Source of the DNA: Clostridium sp. CAG:411
Lineage (GTDB): Bacteria; Bacillota; Clostridia; Lachnospirales; Lachnospiraceae
Direction: 5' to 3'
DNA length: 10,651 nt
Assembly: GCA_000437275.1 (NCBI GenBank)
Contig: FR899669.1
Span: 18,970-29,620 of the forward strand
Under the pieces are notes generated by a model. That model was not told the DNA's origin. It saw only the letters and a list, made by a program, of their open reading frames with translations, and did no database searches. Positions 1 through 7,280 of this stretch are shown piece after piece (positions within the stretch are counted from its first letter, which is position 1; each line of letters starts with the position of its first letter). A program made the position numbers and the translations under genes.

Positions 1-2
1 CG

Positions 3-749
3 CCCGATTACATTTAGTGCAATTGTTGCTTCTTCCCGTTCATTCATATCTAAAGAAAGAGATTTTCCGATAATTGATTTACGAGAAATACCAAGAAGGA
101 TTGGCAGATTAAATTTCTTTAAACGTTCAATATAAGCAACACCGTTGATATTCATATCTAAATCTTTCGCAAATCCAATACCTGGGTCAAGGATTAATTG
201 CTCTCTTTTGATACCAGCCTGTAATGCAATATCAATGGACTCCTGCAATTCCATCTCTAATAGGGAAAGGTATTCTTCTAATGGATATGGTTTATCTCCA
301 GGAAGGAGAGGAATCTCTTTTCGATTATGCATAAGGCAAACAGGTTTGTTATGTTTTGCAACAATACCAGCAATGTTATCATCGTATTTTAATCCCCAAA
401 TATCATTTAATAAATCAGCACCAGCAGAAAGTGCGGCATCTGCTACTGCACTTTTGTAAGTATCAACAGATAAAGGAATATCAAAACGTTTTTTCAGTGC
501 CTCAATTACGGGAACTACACGAGCGATTTCTTCTTCGTCTGAGATTTGGGTATATCCTGGTCTTGTGGATTCACCGCCAACATCAATAATAGAAGCACCG
601 TCTGCAATCATTTCAGCCGCATGGTCGATCGCCTTATCTAAGGTGTTGAATTTACTTCCATCTGAAAAAGAATCAGGTGTTACATTTAAAATTCCCATTA
701 CATAGGATGTGCCGTTATTCCAGTCAAATTCTGTATTTCCGATTTTCAT
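3..749 (-). CDS. folP: Dihydropteroate synthase, partial (C-terminus beyond left edge)
   Basis: This enzyme condenses 6-hydroxymethyl-7,8-dihydropterin pyrophosphate with p-aminobenzoate to give 7,8-dihydropteroate in cytoplasmic folate synthesis, and it is the sulfonamide target. About 249 codons are visible, running off position 1; the family is usually about 260-280 residues, so some 20-30 residues are missing, including the terminal RVHD-type motif. Reading the minus strand from ATG at 749 gives the family motifs in order: GILNVTPDSFSDG (about residues 19-31), IIDVGGESTRPG (about 53-64), SVDTYKS, NDIWG, LMHNR, DPGIGFAKD and LLGISRKS, as expected for its TIM barrel. The start is fixed by AGGAGG nine bases upstream. 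It begins 17 bases after the stop of the HD-domain gene, so the two are probably cotranscribed. The identification is secure. Confidence 0.97.
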   Translation of the reverse strand, partial: MKIGNTEFDWNNGTSYVMGILNVTPDSFSDGSKFNTLDKAIDHAAEMIADGASIIDVGGESTRPGYTQISDEEEIARVVPVIEALKKRFDIPLSVDTYKSAVADAALSAGADLLNDIWGLKYDDNIAGIVAKHNKPVCLMHNRKEIPLLPGDKPYPLEEYLSLLEMELQESIDIALQAGIKREQLILDPGIGFAKDLDMNINGVAYIERLKKFNLPILLGISRKSIIGKSLSLDMNEREEATIALNVIG

Positions 750-766
750 TTATAAGTCCTCCTGTT

Positions 767-1246
767 TTAAAGTGTAAGCGTGTGATTTTTCCTTGTTTCA
801 TCCCAATAGCATTCTTTAGTCATTGCACAGGCAAAGCAATTTCTTGATAAATCATCTGCCCGATACAAGTGGGATGCCAGTGTATGTTCTGGTTCTTCTT
901 TCTTTCGGTGGGAACCAATTGCATCTATAATAAGTTGTATTTCATCTGCGTTGTATCCAATATCTGTTAAAATGATTTTTGCCATATCCTGGCTTGCTTT
1001 ATCATGTGGAGTACCATCCTTATATTCTATTACTCTGCCAATATCGTGAAGTAATGCGGTGGCATAGATTACATCCTGCTCTAAATCGCTTTGTTCTTCC
1101 AAGGCAAGAATATACATAATTCTGGCTACATCACAAAAATGTTCCAATGTATGGCAACAAAATTTACGATCTTTTTCATATATATTTATTTTTTGCAGTG
1201 CTTCTCGATACAAAGCATGTTCTAAAATCTGTTGGTAACGTTCCAA
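767..1246 (-). CDS. HD-domain protein (putative metal-dependent phosphohydrolase), upstream of folP
   Basis: This is a 159-residue protein of the HD superfamily, whose members use His/Asp-bound metal ions to hydrolyse phosphate esters. Counting from the chosen TTG start, candidate metal ligands are H32 and/or H36 (CCHTLEHF), H67-D68 (LLHDIG), H81 and D131 (YRADD). The C-terminus has a Cys cluster, C137-x2-C140-x5-C146, that might bind metal. The frame stays open to a TTG at 1363, but that start has no ribosome binding site and would place the promoter inside the gene. The TTG at 1246 has AGGAGA six bases upstream and lies downstream of the promoter at 1302-1330. HD proteins next to folate genes are, as I recall, common in Clostridia; the substrate is unknown, and a role in pterin or nucleotide metabolism is only inferred from position. 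Confidence 0.85.
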   Translation of the reverse strand: MERYQQILEHALYREALQKINIYEKDRKFCCHTLEHFCDVARIMYILALEEQSDLEQDVIYATALLHDIGRVIEYKDGTPHDKASQDMAKIILTDIGYNADEIQLIIDAIGSHRKKEEPEHTLASHLYRADDLSRNCFACAMTKECYWDETRKNHTLTL

Positions 1247-1252
1247 TGCTAT

Positions 1253-1258
1253 TCTCCT
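1253..1258 (-). promoter_or_regulatory. Ribosome binding site deciding a TTG start (HD-domain gene)
   Basis: AGGAGA on the minus strand lies six bases before the TTG at 1246-1244. No comparable site precedes the farther upstream TTG at 1363, so this site decides the start. Confidence 0.75.
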
Positions 1259-1301
1259 CTTATCGGCATTGTTTTCAATGCTGTATTTGTGTTTCCTATC
1301 T

Positions 1302-1330
1302 AGTATAGCATTATTTTTACATAGCGTAAA
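1302..1330 (-). promoter_or_regulatory. Sigma-A-type promoter of the HD-folP pair
   Basis: On the minus strand, TTTACG (1330-1325, four of six matches to TTGACA) is followed after exactly 17 bases by TATACT (1307-1302), preceded by TG one base upstream (extended -10, TGCTATACT). Transcription would start near 1295, about 50 bases before the TTG start at 1246. It is divergent from the pstB promoter. Confidence 0.7.
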
Positions 1331-1423
1331 GCGTACATTCGTATTCCATAGGGCTGTGTACAACTGTTTGTCATACTATGAAGGGGGCATGTAAAGAGAT
1401 AAGGGATTGAACCATACGAAAAC

Positions 1424-1478
1424 TTTTCATAAATTTTACATTTGCATGATAATATACTTTACATAGAAACGGTATACT
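1424..1478 (+). promoter_or_regulatory. Candidate PhoP-regulated promoter of pstB-phoU (Pho-box-like repeats)
   Basis: The -10 is TATACT at 1473-1478, with a poor -35 at the proper distance (TAATAT, 1450-1455), as expected for an activator-dependent promoter. Upstream lie TTTTCAT (1424-1430), TTTACAT (1435-1441), TTTGCAT (1441-1447) and TTTACAT (1458-1464). The first two are 11 bases apart and the outer TTTACAT copies 23 apart, close to two 11-base periods. Known Bacillus PhoP boxes are TT(A/T/C)ACA-like repeats with about 11-base periodicity at roughly -20 to -60, which is where these fall if transcription starts near 1485. The phosphate genes downstream support the reading. TATACTTTA also occurs twice, at 1453-1461 and 1473-1481. 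PhoP binding is inference. Confidence 0.5.
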
Positions 1479-1484
1479 TTAGTT

Positions 1485-1617
1485 GTAACTACTTATTGTA
1501 TTGAAAAAGTTATGGTTTAAAGGATCGCTATTTTCCAGTTAATTCCTTTGTAAATAACAGGTGGATTTGATGAAAAGCGATGGAATTTAAACAGTAACCA
1601 GATAAAGGAGCAAGACT
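1485..1617 (+). other. Leader of pstB with possible stem and micro-ORF
   Basis: About 130 bases separate the presumed start of transcription from pstB. ATCGCT (1524-1529) can pair with AGCGAT (1576-1581), and the flanking T and A runs could extend the stem. Inside the stem-loop, AGGTGG precedes a six-codon frame, ATG 1570 to TAA 1590 (MKSDGI). Both may be chance. No recognised riboswitch is visible. Confidence 0.25.
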
Positions 1618-2370
1618 ATGGCAGACAAGATAACGGTTGAAAATCTGCAATTATTTTATGATCAGTTTCATGCATTAAAAGATATTAATATGAATATACC
1701 AGAACGCCAGATTACAGCATTTATTGGACCATCTGGATGTGGAAAATCAACATTTTTAAAATCTTTAAATCGCATGAATGATTTGGTGGAAGGCTGTAAA
1801 ATAACAGGAAATGTTCGATTAGATGGAGAAGATATTTACGGAAAAATGGATGTAAATACTTTGAGAAAGAGAGTTGGAATGGTATTTCAAAATCCGAATC
1901 CATTTCCAATGAGTGTGTATGACAATATTGCATATGGTCCAAGAACACATGGAATCAAAAAAAGAGAGCAGTTAGATGCGATTGTGGAAAAGTCATTGAA
2001 GCAGGCAGCTATTTGGGATGAATTAAAAGACCGATTAAAAAAGTCTGCATTAGGTTTATCTGGTGGACAACAGCAGCGTTTATGTATTGCCAGAGCCCTT
2101 GCTGTGGAACCAGAAGTCATTTTGATGGATGAGCCGACTTCTGCATTGGACCCAATTTCGACTTCAAAAATTGAGGATCTGACTTTGGAACTAAAAAAAG
2201 ATTTTACAATTATAATGGTAACGCATAATATGCAGCAGGCAACAAGAATTTCAGATAACACAGCATTTTTCTTATTGGGACAGGTTGTGGAATATGATAG
2301 AACCGATAAATTGTTTTCTATGCCATCAGACAAGCGTACTGAAGATTATATTACTGGTCGTTTTGGTTGA
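1618..2370 (+). CDS. pstB: Phosphate ABC transporter ATP-binding protein PstB
   Basis: PstB is the ATPase subunit of the high-affinity PstSCAB phosphate importer, acting on the cytoplasmic face of the membrane. The 250-residue length is normal for the family. Walker A is GPSGCGKST (37-45), the Q-loop starts at QNPNPF (91-96), the ABC signature is LSGGQQQR (147-154), Walker B is VILMDEP (167-173) and the H-loop histidine is H203. The motif set and the FGxSxCGKST-like and QNPNPFP features are typical of PstB rather than of other ABC ATPases. Start: ATG with AAGGAG seven bases upstream. phoU follows after 18 bases. It is odd that pstS, pstC and pstA are absent: upstream lie only a promoter region and a divergent gene, so the permease must be encoded elsewhere or be missing. 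Confidence 0.97.
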   Translation: MADKITVENLQLFYDQFHALKDINMNIPERQITAFIGPSGCGKSTFLKSLNRMNDLVEGCKITGNVRLDGEDIYGKMDVNTLRKRVGMVFQNPNPFPMSVYDNIAYGPRTHGIKKREQLDAIVEKSLKQAAIWDELKDRLKKSALGLSGGQQQRLCIARALAVEPEVILMDEPTSALDPISTSKIEDLTLELKKDFTIIMVTHNMQQATRISDNTAFFLLGQVVEYDRTDKLFSMPSDKRTEDYITGRFG

Positions 2371-2388
2371 TAATGGAGGTGCAAGGTA

Positions 2389-3054
2389 GTGAGAAACCGA
2401 TTTGATAGACAATTAAAAGAATTGAATAATGAAATGATAGAGATGGGGGCAATGATTGAAGCCGCTATTGAAAAAGCAGTATCCGCTTTAGTAAATCAGG
2501 ATGTAGAAAAGGCAAAAGAGGCTGTTAAGGGAGATGATGTAATCAATCATCAGGAAAAGAACATTGAAAATTTATGTTTGAAACTTTTGTTACAACAACA
2601 GCCGGTGGCAAGAGATTTGCGTCAGATTTCAGCTGCATTAAAAATGGTTACCGATATGGAACGAATAGGAGACCATGCGGCAGATATTTCAGAAATTACG
2701 ATTGCATTGGCATCACAGCCTTATGTGAAGAAATTAGAGCATATTCAGGAAATGGCAAAAGAAACGATGCAAATGATTGTGAAAGCGGTAGATGCATTTG
2801 TGGAAAAAGATAAGGAGAAGGCAATCGCTGTTATGCAGCAGGATGATGTGGTAGATGACTTGTTTGATACCGTAAAAAAAGAATTGATCGGACTGATACA
2901 TGAGAATCCGGAAAATGGAGAACAGGCAGCAGACTTATTGATGGTAGCAAAATATTTTGAACGAATAGGAGATCATGCTACCAATATATCAGAGTGGGTA
3001 GTATTTTCTATTACAGGTATCCACAAAGAATTAAATGAGGAAATAGAAGAATAA
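2389..3054 (+). CDS. phoU: Phosphate signalling protein PhoU
   Basis: PhoU is a cytoplasmic, peripheral all-helical protein that couples the Pst transporter to the PhoR-type kinase and damps Pho signalling when phosphate is plentiful. The 221-residue length is standard. It has two three-helix halves, each ending with the metal-binding motif ERIGDHA (91-97 and 191-197), followed by ADISE and TNISE. The start is GTG at 2389, preceded by GGAGGT with an eight-base spacer; the N-terminus MRNRFDRQLKELN is typical. It lies 18 bases after pstB and is almost surely cotranscribed. No terminator is seen after it, so some reading into the cotransporter gene is possible. Known family roles also include limiting toxic phosphate uptake. 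Confidence 0.97.
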   Translation: MRNRFDRQLKELNNEMIEMGAMIEAAIEKAVSALVNQDVEKAKEAVKGDDVINHQEKNIENLCLKLLLQQQPVARDLRQISAALKMVTDMERIGDHAADISEITIALASQPYVKKLEHIQEMAKETMQMIVKAVDAFVEKDKEKAIAVMQQDDVVDDLFDTVKKELIGLIHENPENGEQAADLLMVAKYFERIGDHATNISEWVVFSITGIHKELNEEIEE

Positions 3055-3228
3055 GAAATAAGGAAAATTAAAGAAATACATAAAAAGTTACACGATTTAC
3101 AAATATTGGATTTTGGGGATTTTTAAGTTTTTGTAAAAAAGTTTTGTGTATTTTCACTTCATGATATATAATGAGAAATGTACGGATTTTTTAGAGAAAA
3201 TCGAAATATGATAGTCAGGAGTGGAAAT
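3055..3228 (+). promoter_or_regulatory. phoU-cotransporter spacer with a sigma-A-type promoter (3144-3172)
   Basis: TTGTGT (3144-3149) is separated by 17 bases from a perfect TATAAT (3167-3172), giving a transcript starting near 3180 and a leader of about 50 bases. TTACAC (3088) and TTTACA (3096) upstream resemble PhoP half-sites, but their spacing is not 11 bases, so Pho control here is only suggested. Confidence 0.55.
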
Positions 3229-4983
3229 ATGGATATTTTTAATGTGTTATCATTATTAGGCGGACTAGCTATGTTCCTGTATGGTATGAATGTTATGGGA
3301 GACAGTTTGGCAAAAACCGCAGGAAGTAAATTGGAACGTATTTTAGAAAAACTTACCTCCACACCTATAAAAGGTGTTTTATTAGGAGCTGCGGTAACGG
3401 CAGTGATTCAGTCGTCTTCCGCCACCACTGTTATGGTAGTAGGCTTTGTAAACTCTGGTATTATGAAACTGTCACAAGCAGTAGGAATTATCATGGGTGC
3501 CAATATTGGTACGACGATTACATCCTGGATTTTAAGTTTGTCAGGAATTGAAGGCGGAAACTTTTTTACACAAATGCTAAAACCATCTTCCTTTTCTCCT
3601 ATTTTGGCGGTCATTGGTATAGCCATGATTATGTACACCAAAAATGAGAGAAAGCATGACATTGGTAATATTCTATTAGGATTTACTGTTTTGATGTTTG
3701 GTATGGAGACTATGAGTGATTCTGTTAGCGGACTGGCAGATGTTCCTGCATTTACTCATATTTTGACTATGTTTTCCAATCCGATCCTTGGTATGATTGC
3801 GGGAACTGTTCTTACCGCAATTATTCAGAGTTCATCTGCTTCTGTAGGAATTTTACAGTCCCTTTGTGGTACAGGTCTTACCTATAGTGCAGCATTGCCA
3901 ATTATTATGGGACAAAATATTGGTACTTGTGTTACGGCAATTATTTCATCTATGGGTGCAAAGAAAAATGCAAAGAGAGCAGCTTGTGTGCATTTGTATT
4001 TTAATGTAATTGGTACTGTACTATTTATGGTTGTATTTTATAGTTTGAACATGTTTGTTCATTTTCCGTTTTTACAGGCAGATGCCAGTAAAGCAGGGAT
4101 AGCTGTTATTCACAGTGTATTTAATATAGTAGCAACCCTTTGCTTGTTGCCATTGGCTGGTTTATTAGAAAAATTAGCAGTGCTTACGATCAAAGATACA
4201 GAAGGAAAGGGACAGGCTGCACCAATTCGTATTTTGGACCCTCGTTTTTTAGAGAAGCCTTCTTTTGCTGTTGCACAGTGTGTAGAAGCATCTAAGAAGA
4301 TGGCTGATTTATCTAAGGAAGCCTTGTTTATGTCTATTGATTTGTTTGAGGAATACGATGACGAACGGGCGAAAAAGGTAATTGAGATTGAAGAGGAAGT
4401 TGACCTTTATGATGATGAATTAGGCAGTTATTTAGTTAAATTAAGCAGCAGTCCGTTATCTCATGAAGATAACCAGACAATTTGTTCTATTTTACATTGT
4501 ATTGGTGATTTTGAACGAATATCTGACCATTCCATTAATATTATGGAAGTTGCTCAGAAGATGCATGTACAGAAAGAAAGCTTTTCTAAGAGTGCTATGG
4601 CAGAATTACAAAATTATGGAAATGCATTAAAGGAGATTATGACGCTTGCGATTGCTTCTTACAAGACGGGAAGTTATGAGATTGCTACGAAAGTAGAGCC
4701 GTTAGAGGAAGTGATTGACTGCTTGCATTCAGAAGTAAAGAGCAATCATATTCGTAGATTACAAAAAGGGAAATGTACGATTGATGTTGGTTTGGACTTA
4801 GAAGATTTGATTACAAATTATGAAAGAACAGCGGATCATTGTTCAAATATTGCAGTAAGCTTAATTCAGATAAAGGATGATGGCTTTGAGACTCATGAAT
4901 ATCTAGAATCGATCAAGAGAAATGAAGATAGTGGTTTTAGAGAAATGTTTGAAGAGTATAAGCAGAAATATATGGCACATTAA
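3229..4983 (+). CDS. Na+/phosphate cotransporter (NptA/YjbB type) with C-terminal PhoU-like domain
   Basis: This is a 584-residue membrane protein of the Na/Pi cotransporter II family, carrying phosphate with sodium across the cytoplasmic membrane. The two inverted Na/Pi repeats are clear: QSSSATT (61-67) with GANIGTT (90-96), and QSSSAS (200-205) with GQNIGT (228-233). Multiple hydrophobic segments occupy roughly residues 1-320. From about 345 the protein is soluble, helical and PhoU-like, with degenerate motifs FERISDHSINI (428-438) and YERTADHCSNI (531-541). The start chosen is ATG 3229, with AGGAG seven bases upstream and the usual MDIFNVLSLLGGLAMFLYGM beginning. A longer in-frame ATG at 3178 lies at the presumed transcription start and lacks a ribosome binding site. 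Some family members have been linked to phosphate export, so direction is uncertain. Confidence 0.94.
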   Translation: MDIFNVLSLLGGLAMFLYGMNVMGDSLAKTAGSKLERILEKLTSTPIKGVLLGAAVTAVIQSSSATTVMVVGFVNSGIMKLSQAVGIIMGANIGTTITSWILSLSGIEGGNFFTQMLKPSSFSPILAVIGIAMIMYTKNERKHDIGNILLGFTVLMFGMETMSDSVSGLADVPAFTHILTMFSNPILGMIAGTVLTAIIQSSSASVGILQSLCGTGLTYSAALPIIMGQNIGTCVTAIISSMGAKKNAKRAACVHLYFNVIGTVLFMVVFYSLNMFVHFPFLQADASKAGIAVIHSVFNIVATLCLLPLAGLLEKLAVLTIKDTEGKGQAAPIRILDPRFLEKPSFAVAQCVEASKKMADLSKEALFMSIDLFEEYDDERAKKVIEIEEEVDLYDDELGSYLVKLSSSPLSHEDNQTICSILHCIGDFERISDHSINIMEVAQKMHVQKESFSKSAMAELQNYGNALKEIMTLAIASYKTGSYEIATKVEPLEEVIDCLHSEVKSNHIRRLQKGKCTIDVGLDLEDLITNYERTADHCSNIAVSLIQIKDDGFETHEYLESIKRNEDSGFREMFEEYKQKYMAH

Positions 4984-4987
4984 AATA

Positions 4988-5030
4988 AAAATCCTATTAC
5001 AAAGATGTAACTGTAATAGGATTTTGTTTT
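4988..5030 (+). terminator. Intrinsic terminator after the cotransporter gene
   Basis: A perfect 14-base inverted repeat, AAAATCCTATTACA (4988-5001) and TGTAATAGGATTTT (5012-5025), has a 10-base loop and runs into TTTTGTTTT. The stem is long but AT-rich. The A-run on the left means it could also act in reverse. Inside it, TTACA and TGTAA (4998-5010) offer a smaller alternative hairpin. Confidence 0.8.
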
Positions 5031-5076
5031 ACCTTGCGAATAACAGGTAGAATTGTATGGGAAAGAGGAGCATAAG

Positions 5077-5751
5077 ATGGAACTTTTGATTTATGTAGTA
5101 GAGGATGATACAAATATTTGTGAGATTGAATCGTATGCGTTAAAAAATAGTGGATATCAGGTGCAGGAATTTTCAAATGCAGCCGATTTTTATAAACGTA
5201 TGCAGGTAAAGAAACCAGATTTGATTTTGTTGGATATTATGTTACCTGATGAAGATGGGTTAAGTATTGTAAAAAAGCTAAGAGAAAAAGTGGAAACAAG
5301 AGAAATTCCAATTATTTTAGTGACAGCTAAAACATCGGAAATTGATAAAGTGAAAGGTCTTGATATGGGCGCAGATGATTACCTTACCAAACCTTTTGGT
5401 GTCATGGAACTTATATCCAGAGTAAAAGCATTGCTTAGACGCAGCAATCGAATACAGTCCGATAAAATATTGGAGCATGGGCGAATTGCTATGAATACAG
5501 AGCAGCATATGTTGTATGTAGATGGTGTGGATGTTGAACTTACCTATAAAGAATATGAGTTATGTAAGTTGTTTTTACAGAATGTAGGCGTGGTGCTTCC
5601 AAGATTAACCATAATGAATCGAGTTTGGGGAACGGATTATGAAGGGGAATCTAGAACCTTGGATATGCATATAAAAACATTGCGAAGAAAACTTGGTGAG
5701 GACGGGAAATGTATAAAAACCGTAAGAAATGTAGGCTATAGAATGGAGTAA
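5077..5751 (+). CDS. OmpR/PhoB-family response regulator (PhoP/PhoB-like)
   Basis: This is a 224-residue cytoplasmic DNA-binding regulator. The receiver domain (about 1-120) has the acidic pocket at E9-D10-D11, the phospho-acceptor D53 (LLDIMLP), T83 (LVTAK) and K105 (TKPFG). A winged-helix Trans_reg_C domain follows (about 130-224), with LTYKEYELCKLF, RTLDMHIKTLRRKLG and TVRNVGYR. The start is ATG 5077, with AGAGGAG six bases upstream; an in-frame TTG at 5053 would add eight residues but has no ribosome binding site. It is followed 48 bases later by a sensor kinase. Position next to pstB, phoU and a Na/Pi transporter suggests it is the Pho regulator (phoP or phoB), but the sequence alone only proves the OmpR family. 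No convincing promoter is seen between the terminator and the gene. Confidence 0.93.
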   Translation: MELLIYVVEDDTNICEIESYALKNSGYQVQEFSNAADFYKRMQVKKPDLILLDIMLPDEDGLSIVKKLREKVETREIPIILVTAKTSEIDKVKGLDMGADDYLTKPFGVMELISRVKALLRRSNRIQSDKILEHGRIAMNTEQHMLYVDGVDVELTYKEYELCKLFLQNVGVVLPRLTIMNRVWGTDYEGESRTLDMHIKTLRRKLGEDGKCIKTVRNVGYRME

Positions 5752-5754
5752 TAA

Positions 5755-5764
5755 GTAGCGCTAC
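5755..5764. repeat. 10-base perfect palindrome between regulator and kinase genes
   Basis: GTAGCGCTAC is its own reverse complement and starts three bases after the regulator's stop codon. It could be an operator or a small hairpin, or chance. Confidence 0.3.
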
Positions 5765-5799
5765 ATATCCATAAAAATAAGATAAAAAGGTAGGATACT

Positions 5800-7131
5800 A
5801 TGATAGGGAAAAGTATGAAAAAGAAAATAAATAGTCAGTTTGTGCGGATTGCCGTTTTATGCATTATTGGAATATTGTTATTATTTACCCTTTTATTTTA
5901 TCAGTTGTTTCAAAAAGAAGTAATGGATGATTTAAGGGTATGTGCGTTACAATTAAAAAGTTTAGGTGTAGGAGAAGAGTATCAGAACATAAAGAAAACT
6001 TCAACAGAAGGGCTTCGCATTACCATTGTAAAGCCAGATGGAACTGTAAAATTTGATAATTTTATGGATGCATCGGAACTGTCCAATCATAGTGAACGAC
6101 CAGAGATAAAAGAGGCATTAAAGAAAGGGGAAGGGCAGGATATTCGTACCTCGGAAACTTTGAATAAAAGCACCTTTTATTATGCGGTATTGTTGAAGGA
6201 TGGGAATGTTCTTCGTATTTCGAAAGAGGCGGGAAATGTCTGGAATATTGTTTTTTATGCGATGCCTTTTATTATGGGAATGTCAGTTGCGATTTTAATT
6301 TTAACCGTTGTAATTTCCCACTATTTAACAAAGAGTATTGTGAAACCGATTGAGCAGGCAGCACAGGATTTGGAGCATTTAGAGAGAATACAGACCTATG
6401 AAGAGATTGAGCCATTTATTGAAATGATACAGGCACAGCATAGAGATATTGTACAAAATGTGCAGGTTAGGCAGGAATTTACTGCAAATGTATCGCATGA
6501 ATTAAAAACCCCTTTAACTGCCATATCAGGATACGCAGAATTGATTGAAAATGGAATGGCAACTGAGGCGGATACGGTTCGATTTGCAAAAGAGATACAT
6601 CGAAACTCCAATCGATTATTAACATTAATTAATGATATTATTCGATTGTCACAATTGGATGTGGTGGAAAACGAATTGGAAAAAGAATCTGTAGATTTAT
6701 CTCAGGTTGGACAGTGCATGGTTGATATGCTTCAATTTAGTGCAGAGAAGAATAATATAACAGTACATTATCAGGGGGAGCCAGTTGTCCTTGAAGTAAA
6801 TCGAACAATGATGGAAGAACTAATCTATAACCTTACGGATAATGCCATTCGATACAACAAGCCAAATGGGGAAGTGTTTGTAACCATAAAGAAAGAGGAG
6901 AAAGGTGCCAGTATCACAGTAAAAGATACGGGAATTGGAATTACAAAGGAAAATCAGGAACGTATCTTTGAGCGTTTCTTTCGAGTAGATAAAAGTCATT
7001 CTCGTGAAACGGGAGGAACTGGATTGGGGCTTGCCATTGTAAAGCACATTATCGTACAACATAAAGCAAAATTGGAAATGGATAGTGAGCCGGGAGTGGG
7101 AACAACGATTACAGTATATCTTCAATCGTGA
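5800..7131 (+). CDS. Membrane sensor histidine kinase (PhoR-like)
   Basis: This is a 443-residue sensor kinase, partner of the upstream regulator. TM1 lies at about residues 14-35, an extracytoplasmic sensor region of about 110 residues follows, then TM2 at about 148-173 and a short HAMP-like linker. The kinase core has the H-box SHELKTPLTAISGY with phospho-acceptor H233, the N-box NLTDNAIRYN (344-353), G1 DTGIG (376-380), the F-box region FERFFRVD and G2 GGTGLGLAI. No cytoplasmic PAS domain is apparent, unlike Bacillus PhoR, so it is a compact form. The start is uncertain between ATG 5800 (after AGGTAGGA) and ATG 5815 (after AGGGA). It is likely the second gene of an operon with the regulator. 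The phosphate role is inferred from the neighbours. Confidence 0.92.
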   Translation: MIGKSMKKKINSQFVRIAVLCIIGILLLFTLLFYQLFQKEVMDDLRVCALQLKSLGVGEEYQNIKKTSTEGLRITIVKPDGTVKFDNFMDASELSNHSERPEIKEALKKGEGQDIRTSETLNKSTFYYAVLLKDGNVLRISKEAGNVWNIVFYAMPFIMGMSVAILILTVVISHYLTKSIVKPIEQAAQDLEHLERIQTYEEIEPFIEMIQAQHRDIVQNVQVRQEFTANVSHELKTPLTAISGYAELIENGMATEADTVRFAKEIHRNSNRLLTLINDIIRLSQLDVVENELEKESVDLSQVGQCMVDMLQFSAEKNNITVHYQGEPVVLEVNRTMMEELIYNLTDNAIRYNKPNGEVFVTIKKEEKGASITVKDTGIGITKENQERIFERFFRVDKSHSRETGGTGLGLAIVKHIIVQHKAKLEMDSEPGVGTTITVYLQS

Positions 7132-7150
7132 TAACGAGTATATGAATGAG

Positions 7151-7199
7151 ACAGTTGCAGAAACAGTAAGATTATAGTATTGTTATGCAACTGTTTTTT
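7151..7199 (+). terminator. Intrinsic terminator after the sensor kinase gene
   Basis: ACAGTTGCA (7151-7159) pairs with TGCAACTGT (7186-7194), followed by T(6) at 7194-7199. Inside, AACAGTA and TATTGTT can pair (one G-U), lengthening the hairpin. It ends the phosphate block. Confidence 0.8.
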
Positions 7200-7245
7200 A
7201 TTGGTTCAGTATTTTCTACTATCTAAGTCATAGAGAAGAACTTTG

Positions 7246-7274
7246 TTGACGGAAAGAAAGAATAGTGTTAGAAT
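7246..7274 (+). promoter_or_regulatory. Strong sigma-A-type promoter for queF-queC
   Basis: TTGACG (7246-7251), a 17-base spacer and TAGAAT (7269-7274), with TG one base upstream of the -10 (TGTTAGAAT). Five of six bases match at each element. The transcript would start near 7281, about 125 bases before queF. Confidence 0.75.
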
Positions 7275-7280
7275 CACATG

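Noticed and set aside
1247..1363. Longer N-terminus for the HD-domain protein (TTG 1363)
   Set aside because: A good extended -10 promoter lies inside it and no ribosome binding site precedes the TTG.
1721..2333. Minus-strand frames inside pstB
   Set aside because: Shadows of a clear PstB reading frame with all its ABC motifs.
3178..3228. Longer start for the Na/Pi cotransporter
   Set aside because: The extra 17 codons overlap the presumed transcription start and have no ribosome binding site, while ATG 3229 has AGGAG at ideal spacing and the family's usual first residues.
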